A stretch of 64,000 nucleotides of DNA from Empedobacter brevis NBRC 14943 = ATCC 43319 (GCF_000382425.1 NZ_KB908291.1:550060-614059); one strand, 5' to 3'. Shown: positions 1 to 10,661, counted from the first letter of the stretch. A program made the numbers and translations. The notes: generated by a model from the letters alone, not told the origin.

Positions 1-2033
1 AAATAAACTTCTACATCAAGTTCAGCTTCCAATGGTTTTGAAAAACGATTTAAATCTTTGTCAACCAAAATATAATACGGTTGTGCATTGGCATTAAAAT
101 GTTCAATCTCGAATGCTGTCCACTTATTGCCAACTGTTTTTAAATTACGATCTAAAGCTTTCGAAAATACTTTTTGATCTTCTGGCAATTCTTTTGCTTC
201 ATCTACATACAATGAAACTAAAACAACATCTTCAGCCAAAACTTTCTTTACACGTTCATCACTCCATACACGTTCTTCAACTTTACGGCAATTTGCACAG
301 GCATGTCCCGTAAAATCTAACAACATTGGTTTTCCAACTTTCGTTGCATAAACCACAGCTTGATCAAAATCTTTGAATGCCGGAATTCCATGAGGCCCGG
401 CAACCATATTTGGATCATCAAACTTTGCCGCAGCCTGCCCTCCTCCTACACCTTCGTGGAAACCACGTGGCGCTTCAGAATAAGTCATTGGAGGTGTTAA
501 GCCACTTAATAGTTTTAATGGTCCGCCCCATAAACCTGGAATCATATAAACTGCAAATGTTATTGAAACTAATGCAAATAACATTCTCGGAACACCAATT
601 GTTTGCACTGGAGAATCTAGTTCCAGTCTAAATTTGCCTAAAAGGTACAATCCCAAGAAGAAGAAAATTGCAATCCAAAATGCTAAGAAAATTTCTCTTG
701 GTAACCAATTCATTTGCCAAACTAAATCAGCATTCGATAAGAATTTCAAGGCAAATGCCAATTCAATAAATCCTAAAGAAACTTTAATTGTATTTAACCA
801 TCCTCCAGATTTTGGCATCGAATTTAACCAACCCGGGAACATTGCAAACAATGTAAATGGAATGGCTAATGCCAATGAAAAACCAAACATTCCTACAATT
901 AAAGAATAATAGTTACCTCCTTGTGTTGCTTGTACTAGTAACGAACCAATAATTGGTCCTGTACAAGAGAATGAAACTAATGCTAATGTGAATGCCATAA
1001 AGAAGATTCCTATTAATCCGCCTTTATCAGCACCTTTATCAGCTGCATTTACCCATTTACTAGGCAAAGTCAATTCGAAAGCTCCGAAGAATGAAATTGC
1101 AAATACGATAAAAATAGCAAAGAAAGCTAAATTGACCCACGGATTTGTCGACATTTCATTTAGAACAGATGGTCCAAAAATAACTGTCGCCAATAAACCT
1201 AAAGCCACATAAATTACAATAATTGATAAACCGTAAATAAAAGCTTTTCCAACTCCTTCTCCTTTCGATTTACTTTGTTTTGTGAACATACTCACTGTTA
1301 ATGGAATCATTGGGAAAATACAAGGCATTAATAATGCTGCTAATCCGCCTAAAAATCCTAAAGAAAATATTTTTAATAAACCATTGTCTTTCTTTTCGTT
1401 ATCTGCTAATAACGAATCATCAACCTTCTTAATTGTATCGTGAGTAGAAGAAACAGACGTACCAATAGTGTCATGCGAAATAGTATCATGAGATATTGTC
1501 GTTACTGTAGCAGAATCTACAGCAATTTTGGAGTCTTCTTCTACTTTCTCATCTAATTTTACTTCTTCTTTGTCTGTTACAGTTGGAGTCAATTTTACAG
1601 TTCCACTTGTTTCATCCGGAGGCAAACAACGTTCGGCATCACACATCTGAAATTCAATTGTGTACGACACATTTACAGGTTTATCACCCGAAACTTTTAC
1701 TTTTTGAACAAATTTTACTTGATTTTCGTAATATTTTTCATCTTGTTCAAAAATTTGGCTGTATTTATCGATACGTTTTCCAACTTCTCGGGCACCACCA
1801 ACTAATTTTGCATTTGAAGCTGGTTTAAATGATGCACTTGCGGGAATTCCAATTCCTCCATCAGGATGTTTCATTGAATAAAGGTGCCAACCTTTATCAA
1901 TTTTTCCTGTTACCTCGATTTCAAACTCATTTTGTCCAACCTCCTTCACCGAACTCGACCATTTTGCAGGACTAAATAATTGTGCGTTGACTAAAATTGG
2001 AAACAAAAAAAGTATCCAAAGTTTCTTTAACAT
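1..2033 (-). CDS. dsbD: Thiol:disulfide interchange protein DsbD (C-terminus cut by window edge)
   Basis: This inner-membrane protein passes electrons from cytoplasmic thioredoxin to periplasmic thiol partners. I translated it from the minus strand; the frame is open from an ATG at 2033 to the window edge, about 677 residues. A signal peptide (MLKKLWILFLFPILVNAQ) is followed by a DsbD-alpha-like domain with a cysteine pair (CDAERC, residues 131-136). A Thr/Ser/Asp-rich linker leads to a multi-spanning DsbD/CcdA domain with conserved LMPCIFPMIPL and SFSCTGP motifs. A C-terminal thioredoxin domain carries the CANC active site near residue 577. The start overlaps the stop of tilS by 7 bases, so the two are probably translated together. 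Only the last residues are missing, outside the window. Confidence 0.96.
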   Translation of the reverse strand, partial: MLKKLWILFLFPILVNAQLFSPAKWSSSVKEVGQNEFEIEVTGKIDKGWHLYSMKHPDGGIGIPASASFKPASNAKLVGGAREVGKRIDKYSQIFEQDEKYYENQVKFVQKVKVSGDKPVNVSYTIEFQMCDAERCLPPDETSGTVKLTPTVTDKEEVKLDEKVEEDSKIAVDSATVTTISHDTISHDTIGTSVSSTHDTIKKVDDSLLADNEKKDNGLLKIFSLGFLGGLAALLMPCIFPMIPLTVSMFTKQSKSKGEGVGKAFIYGLSIIVIYVALGLLATVIFGPSVLNEMSTNPWVNLAFFAIFIVFAISFFGAFELTLPSKWVNAADKGADKGGLIGIFFMAFTLALVSFSCTGPIIGSLLVQATQGGNYYSLIVGMFGFSLALAIPFTLFAMFPGWLNSMPKSGGWLNTIKVSLGFIELAFALKFLSNADLVWQMNWLPREIFLAFWIAIFFFLGLYLLGKFRLELDSPVQTIGVPRMLFALVSITFAVYMIPGLWGGPLKLLSGLTPPMTYSEAPRGFHEGVGGGQAAAKFDDPNMVAGPHGIPAFKDFDQAVVYATKVGKPMLLDFTGHACANCRKVEERVWSDERVKKVLAEDVVLVSLYVDEAKELPEDQKVFSKALDRNLKTVGNKWTAFEIEHFNANAQPYYILVDKDLNRFSKPLEAELDVEVY

Positions 2034-3334
2034 ACTGTAATGTTTAAAAAGTTTTTACTTGTTTTTGTTGTTTTGAAACGTTCATCCAAACGATAATTGA
2101 CGACCCAAATAATCTGATCTTTTTGGTCACAAAGCAACCATACCTTCTCTTTTTCTAATTTAGAAAGTTTTAAATCTTTCATAAACTTACTCATCAACTT
2201 TTTTTGACCTTTCATTCCAATTGGAAAAAAATAATCTCCCTCTTTCACTTTTCTAAGTTTAAGCGGAAACAAAATTGACGTAAAGTCTACTATTTCAGTA
2301 GCGTTTTCGTGTGGATTTATCGATTTCACGAACTTCAAATTTAACGAATTGATTTCAATTAAATCATTAAAAATCGTTATTTCCTCTTCATTTTCTTCTT
2401 CTCTTGTTTGCAACAACAGATTCTCCCGATTTTTAATTAACCGATAAGTTGCTGATTTTATTTCACTTCCCGTTTCAGCATCCAAAAATTTCAAAATTTC
2501 TTTACTTGAATAAAATCCGTATTTTTCAAACAAATAATGCAAATAAGTTTCCAGAGGCTGAAGTTTTTTCAGTTGACTAATTTCAATTTGAATGGGATTA
2601 TCTCCTGAAAACAAATTAGTTCTGATTTCTTCAATTTGTTGTTGTATTATTTGATAATTCCCATGGATATGATTTAAACTCGTCAGAAAGTTTTCATCAA
2701 ATTGTGGATGAAGCTGTTTTAGAACAGGAGTAATATGATGACGAATCTTATTTCTGGTGTAATCATCCGTTGCATTGGTAGCATCTTCTCGCCAGTTAAT
2801 TTCATTAGATTGTGCATATGCCAACAAATCATTTTTTGTAAAATTCAAAAGTGGGCGAAAAATTTTCCCGTTATAAATTTGCATTCCTATCAACCCTTTC
2901 AAACCTGTTCCACGCGATAAATTAATGAGAAATGTTTCAATATTATCATCCAAATGATGAGCTGTTACCAAAACATCCAACTGATTTTGTTGCTGAATTT
3001 CTTCAAACCAATCATAGCGTAAATTCCGGCAAGCCATTTCTACCGAATAGTTTCCTGTTCTTTGATAAACTGCAACATCAAATCGAACCGAGTGAAATGG
3101 AATATTATATTTTCCGCAATATTCTCTTACAAACATCTCATCTCCATTTGACTCTTCTCCACGTAATTGAAAATTGCAATGCGCAACCTGAAAATTAGCA
3201 GAAGTTTGACGAAATAAATCCAACAAAATCATACTGTCAATTCCTCCGCTTATCGCTAATAAATAACGATGCGTAGCAAATGAATGAAGTGCTAGAAGTT
3301 GTTTAAACTCTTGTTGAATAGATTTATTTTTCAT
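2027..3334 (-). CDS. tilS: tRNA(Ile)-lysidine synthase
   Basis: TilS attaches lysine to C34 of the CAU-anticodon isoleucine tRNA using ATP, so that it reads AUA. The PP-loop signature SGGIDS is at residues 29-34 and is followed by LLDLFRQ. The N-terminal ATP-pyrophosphatase domain contains the typical HCNFQLRGEES and TAHHLDDNIETFLINLSRGTGLKGL segments. A C-terminal TilS substrate-binding region ends in VNYRLDERFK. The length of 435 residues is normal for the family. It overlaps dsbD downstream by 7 bases. TilS is essential in most bacteria. Confidence 0.96.
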   Translation of the reverse strand: MKNKSIQQEFKQLLALHSFATHRYLLAISGGIDSMILLDLFRQTSANFQVAHCNFQLRGEESNGDEMFVREYCGKYNIPFHSVRFDVAVYQRTGNYSVEMACRNLRYDWFEEIQQQNQLDVLVTAHHLDDNIETFLINLSRGTGLKGLIGMQIYNGKIFRPLLNFTKNDLLAYAQSNEINWREDATNATDDYTRNKIRHHITPVLKQLHPQFDENFLTSLNHIHGNYQIIQQQIEEIRTNLFSGDNPIQIEISQLKKLQPLETYLHYLFEKYGFYSSKEILKFLDAETGSEIKSATYRLIKNRENLLLQTREEENEEEITIFNDLIEINSLNLKFVKSINPHENATEIVDFTSILFPLKLRKVKEGDYFFPIGMKGQKKLMSKFMKDLKLSKLEKEKVWLLCDQKDQIIWVVNYRLDERFKTTKTSKNFLNITVC

Positions 3335-3414
3335 GAAATTATAAATGTTCGAAATTAGAAAGAATCCTTGAGAAGAAATTATACTTTTTACCTGTTTCTT
3401 TATAAAATTTCCAA

Positions 3415-3443
3415 TAAAAAAGCCCGAATAAATTCAGGCTTTT
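3415..3443 (-). terminator. Intrinsic terminator of the Rrf2 gene
   Basis: On the minus strand a 12-bp stem (AAAAGCCTGAAT / ATTCGGGCTTTT, one G-U pair) with a 2-base loop is followed by a T-run. It starts just after the Rrf2-family stop codon and separates that gene from tilS. Confidence 0.85.
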
Positions 3444-3445
3444 AT

Positions 3446-3853
3446 TTATTTTAAACTTTCTAATGATTTATTTTCCAGAATTTCCAATGTTGAGTCTCTC
3501 AGTTCAACCATCACTTTATTTAAAGTGCAAATCCCTTCGTTTGGACAATCATCACATTTCTCGTAATAATTTTTACTAACACAAGGTAAAAGTGCAATTG
3601 GGCCTTCTAATACACGAATTAGAGAAGCTAGGCTGATATCTTTAGGCTCTCTTGCCAAATAATATCCTCCTCCTTTACCCTGTTTAGAATTTACAAAACC
3701 TAGTTTTTTTAAATCTAACAAAATTGCCTCCAAGAATTTTTTTGGAATCACCTCTGTATCAGAAATTTGTCCAATTAAAACTGGTTTATTACTTTCTTGT
3801 CTGGCTAAATGAGCCATGGCTTTCAATCCGTATTTTGTCTTTTTTGATAACAA
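3446..3853 (-). CDS. Rrf2 family transcriptional regulator, probably Fe-S dependent
   Basis: This is a winged-helix regulator of the Rrf2/IscR family, 135 residues. The N-terminus (MLSKKTKYGLKAMAHLA) and the wing (KQGKGGGYYLAREP) are typical. Four cysteines at 91, 100, 103 and 109 (C-x8-C-x2-C-x5-C) match the cluster-binding pattern of Fe-S-sensing members, so it probably senses iron-sulfur, redox or NO status. It has its own terminator and no obvious operon partner, so the target genes cannot be inferred from context. Confidence 0.9.
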   Translation of the reverse strand: MLSKKTKYGLKAMAHLARQESNKPVLIGQISDTEVIPKKFLEAILLDLKKLGFVNSKQGKGGGYYLAREPKDISLASLIRVLEGPIALLPCVSKNYYEKCDDCPNEGICTLNKVMVELRDSTLEILENKSLESLK

Positions 3854-3931
3854 TTTTATAAGAGTTTAACTACAAAAATAATATTGATTATTGTATAAAA
3901 CAAATATAATCCTAAAACGTTTGAAGTGGGT

Positions 3932-5341
3932 TTAAAAATATTTCATCAAATAATCAATTATCTTTTGAGTAGTAGAATTATAAGGATAATTGAGGAACTT
4001 AGATGGAGAAAATATACGATTAACGTTCAAAATTGGTTTTAGGTGTGAAAAATCTACAAAACCTGCGTAACCGGTTGAAGCTCCAATTCCTGAATAGTTA
4101 ACGCCTCCGAAAGGTAAATTCGGGTGTAAAATATGAACCAACGTTTCATTCACAACAACTGAACCTGAGGAAGTCTGCCGTTCTATTTTATTTCTAAAAC
4201 TTTTGTTTGAAGAAAAAATATAAATCGCTAAAGGTTTCTCTTTTAATCTAATAAATTCAATTACTTCATTTACTTCTTTAAATGTATAAATAGGAAAAAC
4301 CGGACCGAAAATTTCTTCATTTTCAATGACAGCATCCTTAGAAATATCAGTCAATAAAGTTGGTTTTATATACAATTCATCTTCCCTATATTCATTTCCA
4401 AATGGACATTTTGCACCTTTTTCTATGGCATCTTCTATTATAATTTTTAATCGTTTATAGTTTTGAAGGTTAACAATCCGAGCCAAATCCTTAGATTGGG
4501 AAGGATCTTTTCCAACTATTTTTTCCAAGTGTTGGATAAAAGCTGTTACAAATTGATCTTTAAATTCTTCTTTGATTAAAATATAATCTGGTGCAATACA
4601 TGTTTGTCCAAAATTAATCAACTTGCCCCAAATCGCTTTTTCAACTACTTCCTGTATTGGAATTGTTTCATCAATTATCAAAGGAGATTTCCCTCCCAGT
4701 TCTAATGTAACAGAAGATAAATTTTTTGCTCCTGCTTCCATCACAATTTTTCCAACTTTTGGTGAGCCTGTAAAATGAATATGGTCAAACTTTTTGGATA
4801 ATAAATAAGTCGTTTGCTCCACTTCTCCTTCCACAATTGCCACATGATCTCGCTCGAAAACTTCCCCAATAATTTTACTGAGAATTTCAGAAGTAGCCGG
4901 AGTAAATTCTGATGGTTTTAAAATCGCTGTATTTCCGGCAGAAATACATGCTACCAGATGCAACAAACACAATTGAAACGGATAATTCCATGGTGAAATA
5001 ATCAAGCAATTTCCTAAAGATTCCGGCTGAATTTGAGCCTTCGATCCAAAGAAGATCAAATTATTGGAAACTGATTTTGTTTTCGACCAGCGATTTAGTT
5101 TTCTTCGAAATAATCTAATCTCCGATAAAACCGGAAAAATTTCAGTGGAATCAGCCTCAACCTTAGATTTTCTTAAATCTAGAAATAATGCTTGTTCAAT
5201 CTCACTCCGATGCTTCAAAATTGATTTTTCTAATCTTAATAGATATTCTTTACGTTGATGAACAGAGAGATTGCGAATGTTCAATTTATTTTTAAATTGT
5301 AAATCATAAATCTCATTTATTGTCGTTTTAAAATCTGACAC
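3932..5341 (-). CDS. Aldehyde dehydrogenase (ALDH3-like)
   Basis: This is an NAD(P)-dependent aldehyde dehydrogenase of 469 residues. It has the oxyanion asparagine in SPWNYP (about N119), the general base glutamate in ELGGKSP (E214), and the nucleophile in GQTCIAPDY (C248). EEIFGPVFPIY and the C-terminal LPFGGVNYSGIGASTGYAGF motif fit ALDH class 3 (fatty or aromatic aldehydes). The short length and hydrophobic tail (IIDYLMKYF) also resemble ALDH3. The natural substrate cannot be told from context. It is divergent from the TerB-like gene. Confidence 0.93.
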   Translation of the reverse strand: MSDFKTTINEIYDLQFKNKLNIRNLSVHQRKEYLLRLEKSILKHRSEIEQALFLDLRKSKVEADSTEIFPVLSEIRLFRRKLNRWSKTKSVSNNLIFFGSKAQIQPESLGNCLIISPWNYPFQLCLLHLVACISAGNTAILKPSEFTPATSEILSKIIGEVFERDHVAIVEGEVEQTTYLLSKKFDHIHFTGSPKVGKIVMEAGAKNLSSVTLELGGKSPLIIDETIPIQEVVEKAIWGKLINFGQTCIAPDYILIKEEFKDQFVTAFIQHLEKIVGKDPSQSKDLARIVNLQNYKRLKIIIEDAIEKGAKCPFGNEYREDELYIKPTLLTDISKDAVIENEEIFGPVFPIYTFKEVNEVIEFIRLKEKPLAIYIFSSNKSFRNKIERQTSSGSVVVNETLVHILHPNLPFGGVNYSGIGASTGYAGFVDFSHLKPILNVNRIFSPSKFLNYPYNSTTQKIIDYLMKYF

Positions 5342-5407
5342 GGTTTAAATTTTAGAATAGTTAATTTAATCAATTTTATTCAGCTTTTAAGAACTAGAAA
5401 ATAGCGC

Positions 5408-5842
5408 ATGAAAAATAATTTGACATTAATCGATAAGCTAAATCACATCAAGAATTTATTTATTTTAGGCAAAAGTGATGGAAACTTGAATGAAAAAGAA
5501 ATCCAGGTTATTTCTGATGTTGCAAAACATCACCAGCTCTCAGCCAAAGATGTGAGTTATATTTTGAATGAAAATACAAAATTTGAATTTTCACTTCCTT
5601 CTTCTTTTTCAGATCGTCTCGCACTACTTTACGACACCGTTTTATTGATGGTTGTTGACTTAAAGATTCACCAAAATGAAAAGATTATTTGCATTGATTT
5701 AGCAAAAAAATTTGAATTTAATCCTCAAATTATTGATGAATTGACAGAAGATATTTTAAGCTATATTTTAGAAGGAAAAGAATGTGATGAAGTGATGGAA
5801 TATTTGGTGAAATATGCTCATCCGAAATCAAAATTGAATTAA
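5408..5842 (+). CDS. TerB-like (tellurite resistance family) small protein
   Basis: A 144-residue acidic, all-helical protein. The pattern GKSDGNLNEKEIQVISDVAKHHQLS, followed by a second helical unit with a similar acid-rich turn, fits the TerB/DjlA-like helical domain, which binds metal in some members. There is no signal peptide or membrane segment, so it is cytoplasmic. The function in Flavobacteriia is not established. It stands alone between a divergent aldehyde dehydrogenase and a convergent LysE gene. Confidence 0.65.
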   Translation: MKNNLTLIDKLNHIKNLFILGKSDGNLNEKEIQVISDVAKHHQLSAKDVSYILNENTKFEFSLPSSFSDRLALLYDTVLLMVVDLKIHQNEKIICIDLAKKFEFNPQIIDELTEDILSYILEGKECDEVMEYLVKYAHPKSKLN

Positions 5843-5846
5843 ATAA

Positions 5847-6488
5847 TTATGATTGAAAAAGTTGATAAACTGTGAGAAGAGAAACGACACTAGTGACACC
5901 TCCAATTACATAATTAATGTTCTTAAGAATAAAAGAATTTTCTTCTGATTTTGAATTAAAAAATTTAAGGTATAATCCAAAAATAATCATCGAGCCAACC
6001 ACAACTCCTAAGGCAAAAACAGAACTATTTGGTTGTCCGAAAACAGTAATATTATACGAAACTAAAGTAGCACTGAGAAAAACATAGAATGGAATAGGAA
6101 AAATATTAACTGCTGACAACAGTAAACCATAAATAAATTTGTTTTTCTGTTTCACATTACCGTTTTGATTTAATTTCTTCTTTTTCTTTTTTTGATCTTG
6201 TTTTTTTGCGAAAAAGAGAAAATAAATTGTAATTATAATAAAAACAGCTAATCCAACTTCTCTAAAAACCTTTGTCACTTCTTCATTAAAATCAATAAAT
6301 TTTGCCAAAAAAATTGCCAAAAAAACCTGTATGGCAATAGTTACCGCAGTACCAGACATAAAAGAATATGCACTTTTAGTTCCTTCTTGTTTTCCAATTT
6401 TTACAACAGTCATATTTAATAATCCAGGAATAGAAGATCCTATAATTGCTGTAAAAATTCCGATAAAAATAAGTTCTAAATACTGCAT
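5847..6488 (-). CDS. LysE family exporter
   Basis: A membrane protein of 213 residues with about six transmembrane segments. The N-terminal GSSIPGLLNMTVVKIGKQEGTKSAYSF is the characteristic first loop of LysE/RhtB amino-acid exporters. A Lys-rich cytoplasmic loop (KKQDQKKKKKKLN) sits in the middle. The substrate is unknown. It ends 4 bases from the stop codon of the TerB-like gene, in convergent orientation. Confidence 0.85.
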   Translation of the reverse strand: MQYLELIFIGIFTAIIGSSIPGLLNMTVVKIGKQEGTKSAYSFMSGTAVTIAIQVFLAIFLAKFIDFNEEVTKVFREVGLAVFIIITIYFLFFAKKQDQKKKKKKLNQNGNVKQKNKFIYGLLLSAVNIFPIPFYVFLSATLVSYNITVFGQPNSSVFALGVVVGSMIIFGLYLKFFNSKSEENSFILKNINYVIGGVTSVVSLLTVYQLFQS

Positions 6489-6565
6489 TAATTCTTTGTA
6501 AAAAGGTCTGCAAAGTTAAATAAACTTGCGGTAGAAACCTATTGAAGTAATATTAATCATCCCAA

Positions 6566-7303
6566 TCATTCGTTTTTGAAAGTCCATATCAATGCATTTT
6601 CTATTGAAGATTTGAAAATTGTAAAATGATTTTGTGAAACATCATGCATATAATTCCAATTCGTTTTCAGATTATGCATTTGTTTCAATTTTTCATCCAA
6701 TTGATCTGTAAACTTTGAAATGGAGACAGTTTTAGAGCTTGATATCCATAATTTTTTATTTTGCAAGATAGTATAATCAAAATCTACCAAATAATAATCC
6801 AATAGCTCGTGATTATTCCACCAAAGTGAAGGATCAATCGCAATATAGTAATCAAAATAACCCGGAAAGGAATATAACAAATCCATGACCAACAACCCGC
6901 CTAAAGATTCTCCTACAATCGCTTTTATACCATTTGTATTGTAGCAATTTTTAATAAAATAAATTAATTCTAGTGCTAAAAATTTTTCAAAATTCTCTGC
7001 ATTCCCAAATTCTGTAACCCATTTTTTATCTTTTGCTACGTTTGTATTTCTTGTAAAATCAAAATTACGGTTAATGTTTTCAATTCCCACAACAATCAAA
7101 GGGTTGATACGATTTGATTTAATCAGCTCATCCACCAATTGAATAACATACATAAATCGCTCATTCATTCCTCCATCTAACAAATACAAAACAGGTAGGT
7201 CTGCATCATTATAATTTTCTGGAATCCAAATAAAAATATTTCTTTCTTGATTTAAAAGTTTAGAAAATACTTTCTCGAATTTATAGTTTAATTCCTCTGA
7301 CAT
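6566..7303 (-). CDS. Esterase-family alpha/beta hydrolase
   Basis: A 245-residue protein of the putative esterase family (esterase D / Fes / BesA-like). Typical features are the IWIPENY start of the fold, LPVLYLLDGG, the nucleophile elbow GESLGG (Ser133), and a C-terminal histidine in QNHFT. No signal peptide is seen, so it is probably cytoplasmic. Family members hydrolyse S-formylglutathione, siderophore esters or carbohydrate esters; the local context does not favour one. Confidence 0.85.
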   Translation of the reverse strand: MSEELNYKFEKVFSKLLNQERNIFIWIPENYNDADLPVLYLLDGGMNERFMYVIQLVDELIKSNRINPLIVVGIENINRNFDFTRNTNVAKDKKWVTEFGNAENFEKFLALELIYFIKNCYNTNGIKAIVGESLGGLLVMDLLYSFPGYFDYYIAIDPSLWWNNHELLDYYLVDFDYTILQNKKLWISSSKTVSISKFTDQLDEKLKQMHNLKTNWNYMHDVSQNHFTIFKSSIENALIWTFKNE

Positions 7304-7349
7304 TCAATCGTATTAAAGTTTCCCTTAAATTTAAGGTAAAAATTTATCA

Positions 7350-7381
7350 AAAAAACCACTTCAAACGAAGTGGTTTTTTTA
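7350..7381 (-). terminator. Intrinsic terminator after valS
   Basis: The stem AAAACCACTTC / GAAGTGGTTTT with a 4-base loop is flanked by A/T runs. It lies between the valS stop and the start of the esterase gene, both on the minus strand. Confidence 0.9.
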
Positions 7382-7401
7382 TATAAAGTCTATCTATTTT
7401 A

Positions 7402-10023
7402 TTACAATGCTGCTAATTGCTCCTCGATTTGAGTAATTTTTTCTAAAGCATCCGCTTCTTTTTTTCGTTCATTTGCAATAACTTGTTCCGGAGCTCCGGC
7501 AACAAATTTTTCGTTCGATAATTTTTTACGAACAGAATTTAAGAAGCCTTGATTGTATTCCAATTCTTTCTGTAATTTTTCGCGTTCAGCTTCCACATCA
7601 ATATTGTCTGACATGGGTACCATAAACTCTAATGTACCAACGCGGAAAGCAAAACCTTTTTCCGGTTTATCTCCTGTATTAAAATTAGAAACATTTCCTA
7701 ATTTAGAGAAAACATCCACATAAATTTCATTTGCAGCCTGTCCATCTGCAAACACCTCTAATGCTTCTTTTGGTGACATTCCTTTTTCTGAACGAAGACC
7801 ACGAATTGCTGTTGTTGCTTCTTTTGTATTTTCGAAGCTTTTAATAATCGTTTCATCAAAAGAGGATACTTCCGGATATTTTGCGATAATTAAAGCCTCC
7901 TCTTCTGTTCTATCAGCAATTAAATGCCAAATTTCTTCTGTTAAGAAAGGCATGAATGGATGTAAAACTTTTAAAACATTTTCTAAATAAACAATGGTTG
8001 CATCGTATGTTTTACGATCAATTGGTTCACCGAATACTGGTTTTATCGCTTCTAAATACCAAGAACAGAAATCGTCCCAAATCAATTTATAGATGGCCAT
8101 TAACGAATCTGACAAACGGTATTGATCATAATTGTGTTCAATATCTGCTAATGTTTGTTGAAATTTATTTTCGAACCAATTTACTGCTTTTGCTTGAGCT
8201 GTAGACTGTTCCGCATCTTCCTTTATTTCCCAACCTTTAATTAAACGGAAAGCATTCCAAATTTTGTTGGCAAAGTTACGACCTTGTAAACATAGCTCAA
8301 CATCAAAAGGTAAATCATTTCCCGCAGGAGCGGTTAATAACATTCCCATACGTGTCGCATCAGCACCATATTCATTCATCAATTCGACTGGATCAGGTGA
8401 GTTTCCTAAAGATTTAGACATTTTACGGCCTTGTTTATCACGAACAATACCGGTGAAATATACATTTTCAAAAGGCAATTGGTCACGATATTCATACCCG
8501 GCCACAATCATACGCGCCACCCAGAAGAAAATAATATCTGGCCCCGTTACCAAATCTTGCGTTGGATAATAATAATTAATTTCTTCATTTTCAGGTTCAT
8601 TAATTCCATTGAATACTGAAATTGGCCATAACCAAGAAGAAAACCAAGTGTCTAACGCATCTTCATCTTGACGTAAATTTTCAAGAGTTAATGCTGTATT
8701 TCCTGTCTTTTCCTGTGCTAAAGGTAAAGCCTCTTCTTTTGTTAATGCAACTACAAAATCTTCGTTACCATCTCCATAGAAAAATGCAGGAATTTGGTGT
8801 CCCCACCACAATTGACGAGAAATGTTCCAATCTGTTACATTTTCCATCCAATTACGGTACGTATTTTTAAATTTCGCCGGGTGAAATTTAATCGTATCGT
8901 TCATGACATTATCCAATGCAGGCTTTGCTAAATCTGTCATTTTCAAGAACCATTGATTTGAGATTTTTGGTTCAATTACAACTCCCGTTCTTTCAGATGT
9001 CCCTACATTATTTTTATAATCTTCTACTTTTTCAAGTAAACCTTTTTCTTCTAATTCTTTCTCAATTTCTTTACGAACTTTAAAACGATCCATTCCTGCA
9101 TAATGCATTCCGTAATCATTTAATTTTGCTTCATCTGTAAAAATATCGATGAACTCTAAGTCATGTTTTTTCCCTAACTCGTAATCATTCGTATCGTGAG
9201 CAGGTGTCACTTTAAGACATCCTGTTCCGAATTCTAAATCGACATATTCATCTTCGATAATATTTACTTCGCGACCAACAATAGGAACTATTACTTTTTG
9301 CCCTTTCAACCATTTGTAACGTTCATCGTTAGGATTAATACAAACTGCTGTATCACCAAAAATTGTTTCCGGACGAGTTGTCGCTACAACAATGTACTTA
9401 TCTGAACCAACAACTTGGTATTTCAAATAGAATAATTTTCCGTTTTTTTCTTTGTAGATAACTTCTTCGTCCGAAATATTTGTTTTTGCTTCCGGATCCC
9501 AGTTTACCATACGGTATCCACGGTAAATTAATCCTTTGTTATATAAATCAATAAAAACACGTTGAACAGACTCAGATAAATCGGCATCCATTGTAAACTT
9601 TGTACGATCCCAATCACAAGAAGCACCTAATTTTTTCAATTGGTCTAAGATGATTCCACCATGTTTGTGTGTCCAATCCCAAGCATGTTCTAAGAATTTT
9701 TCGCGACCGATATCAAATTTAGATACACCTTCTTCTTTCAATTTCGCAACAACTTTGGCTTCAGTTGCAATTGAAGCATGGTCTGTTCCAGGAACCCAAC
9801 AGGCATTAAATCCTCGCATACGGGCACGACGAATCAATACATCTTGAATTGTATTGTTCAACATATGTCCCATATGTAAGACTCCTGTGACGTTTGGGGG
9901 TGGTATTACAATTGTATAAGCTTTTCTCTCATCTGGAGTAGATTTAAAATATTTTTTCTCCATCCAGTATTCATACCATTTCCCTTCAACCTCTTTAGGT
10001 GTATATTTTGATGCGATTTCCAT
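7402..10023 (-). CDS. valS: Valine--tRNA ligase
   Basis: Class I aminoacyl-tRNA synthetase charging tRNA(Val), 873 residues, full length for the family. The HIGH motif is HMGH (residues 50-53, within [14 protein letters not shown]) and the KMSKS loop is in [14 protein letters not shown]. The editing (CP1) domain contains [13 protein letters not shown]. The C-terminus is the coiled-coil arm ([24 protein letters not shown]) typical of ValS. It is monocistronic, with its own terminator. Confidence 0.98.
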   Translation of the reverse strand: MEIASKYTPKEVEGKWYEYWMEKKYFKSTPDERKAYTIVIPPPNVTGVLHMGHMLNNTIQDVLIRRARMRGFNACWVPGTDHASIATEAKVVAKLKEEGVSKFDIGREKFLEHAWDWTHKHGGIILDQLKKLGASCDWDRTKFTMDADLSESVQRVFIDLYNKGLIYRGYRMVNWDPEAKTNISDEEVIYKEKNGKLFYLKYQVVGSDKYIVVATTRPETIFGDTAVCINPNDERYKWLKGQKVIVPIVGREVNIIEDEYVDLEFGTGCLKVTPAHDTNDYELGKKHDLEFIDIFTDEAKLNDYGMHYAGMDRFKVRKEIEKELEEKGLLEKVEDYKNNVGTSERTGVVIEPKISNQWFLKMTDLAKPALDNVMNDTIKFHPAKFKNTYRNWMENVTDWNISRQLWWGHQIPAFFYGDGNEDFVVALTKEEALPLAQEKTGNTALTLENLRQDEDALDTWFSSWLWPISVFNGINEPENEEINYYYPTQDLVTGPDIIFFWVARMIVAGYEYRDQLPFENVYFTGIVRDKQGRKMSKSLGNSPDPVELMNEYGADATRMGMLLTAPAGNDLPFDVELCLQGRNFANKIWNAFRLIKGWEIKEDAEQSTAQAKAVNWFENKFQQTLADIEHNYDQYRLSDSLMAIYKLIWDDFCSWYLEAIKPVFGEPIDRKTYDATIVYLENVLKVLHPFMPFLTEEIWHLIADRTEEEALIIAKYPEVSSFDETIIKSFENTKEATTAIRGLRSEKGMSPKEALEVFADGQAANEIYVDVFSKLGNVSNFNTGDKPEKGFAFRVGTLEFMVPMSDNIDVEAEREKLQKELEYNQGFLNSVRKKLSNEKFVAGAPEQVIANERKKEADALEKITQIEEQLAAL

Positions 10024-10147
10024 TCTTTTTATAACTTAAAAACAAATTTGAGCAAATTTAAACAATCTGCCTTAAATTGCCTAGTTTATTAAAAATTATC
10101 TCCAAATTTTGGAATACTATTTGTATTAAAACTTATTACAATTATTA

Positions 10148-10175
10148 TTTTGTAAAAATACTTTTTGTACATTTG
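10148..10175 (+). promoter_or_regulatory. Candidate promoter for the DUF1573 gene
   Basis: TACATTTG at 10168-10175 matches the Bacteroidota -7 element TAnnTTTG. A TTTTG at 10148-10152 lies upstream, though the spacing is shorter than usual. Confidence 0.5.
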
Positions 10176-10197
10176 ATTATAAATTAATTATTACGTC

Positions 10198-10563
10198 ATG
10201 AAAAAATTAATGTTTGTAGGTGCTTTTGCGTTAGGCTTTTCAAGTTTATTTGCTCAAACACTTAGTTTAGAAAAAGAAGAAATTCAATTTGGAAATATAA
10301 AACTGAATACGGATGTAACTTCTAAAATTAAAGTAACGAATACAGGTGACAAACCTTTAATTTTAAAAAGTGTTGTTGGGTCTTGTGGCTGTACTGCTCC
10401 TGAGTATCCTAAAACACCTATTGCTCCAGGAGCATCGGCTGATATTACAATTAAGTATTCAAGTGGTGCAGTTGCAGGAGATTTTAATAAATCGGTAACC
10501 ATTACATCAAATGACCCGGCTTCTTCAAGAAAAATTTTCAGAGTAAAAGGAAAAGCTCAATAA
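10198..10563 (+). CDS. DUF1573 domain secreted protein
   Basis: A 121-residue protein with a signal peptide (MKKLMFVGAFALGFSSLFAQ) and one immunoglobulin-like DUF1573 domain: FGNIKLNTDVTSKIKVTNTGDKPLIL, then GSCGCTAPEYPKTPIAPGASADITI and VTITSNDPASSRKIFRVKGKA. The CGC motif is conserved in the family. These small periplasmic or surface proteins are abundant in Bacteroidota but have no firm function. It stands alone, with its own promoter and terminator. Confidence 0.9.
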   Translation: MKKLMFVGAFALGFSSLFAQTLSLEKEEIQFGNIKLNTDVTSKIKVTNTGDKPLILKSVVGSCGCTAPEYPKTPIAPGASADITIKYSSGAVAGDFNKSVTITSNDPASSRKIFRVKGKAQ

Positions 10564-10568
10564 TAGTA

Positions 10569-10597
10569 AAAGCAAGTTAAATAACTTGCTTTTTTTG
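10569..10597 (+). terminator. Intrinsic terminator after DUF1573 gene
   Basis: AAAGCAAGTTA / TAACTTGCTTT with a 2-base loop and a T-run, 6 bases after the stop codon. Confidence 0.9.
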
Positions 10598-10661
10598 TTC
10601 TTTCATTAAAAAATAATGGATTTCTTTTCGTCTGTTTTATTAACATAAATTGAACAATCTA

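Noticed and set aside
113..1828. Plus-strand ORFs across the first 2 kb
   Set aside because: All are shadows of dsbD, which reads cleanly on the minus strand with all expected motifs.
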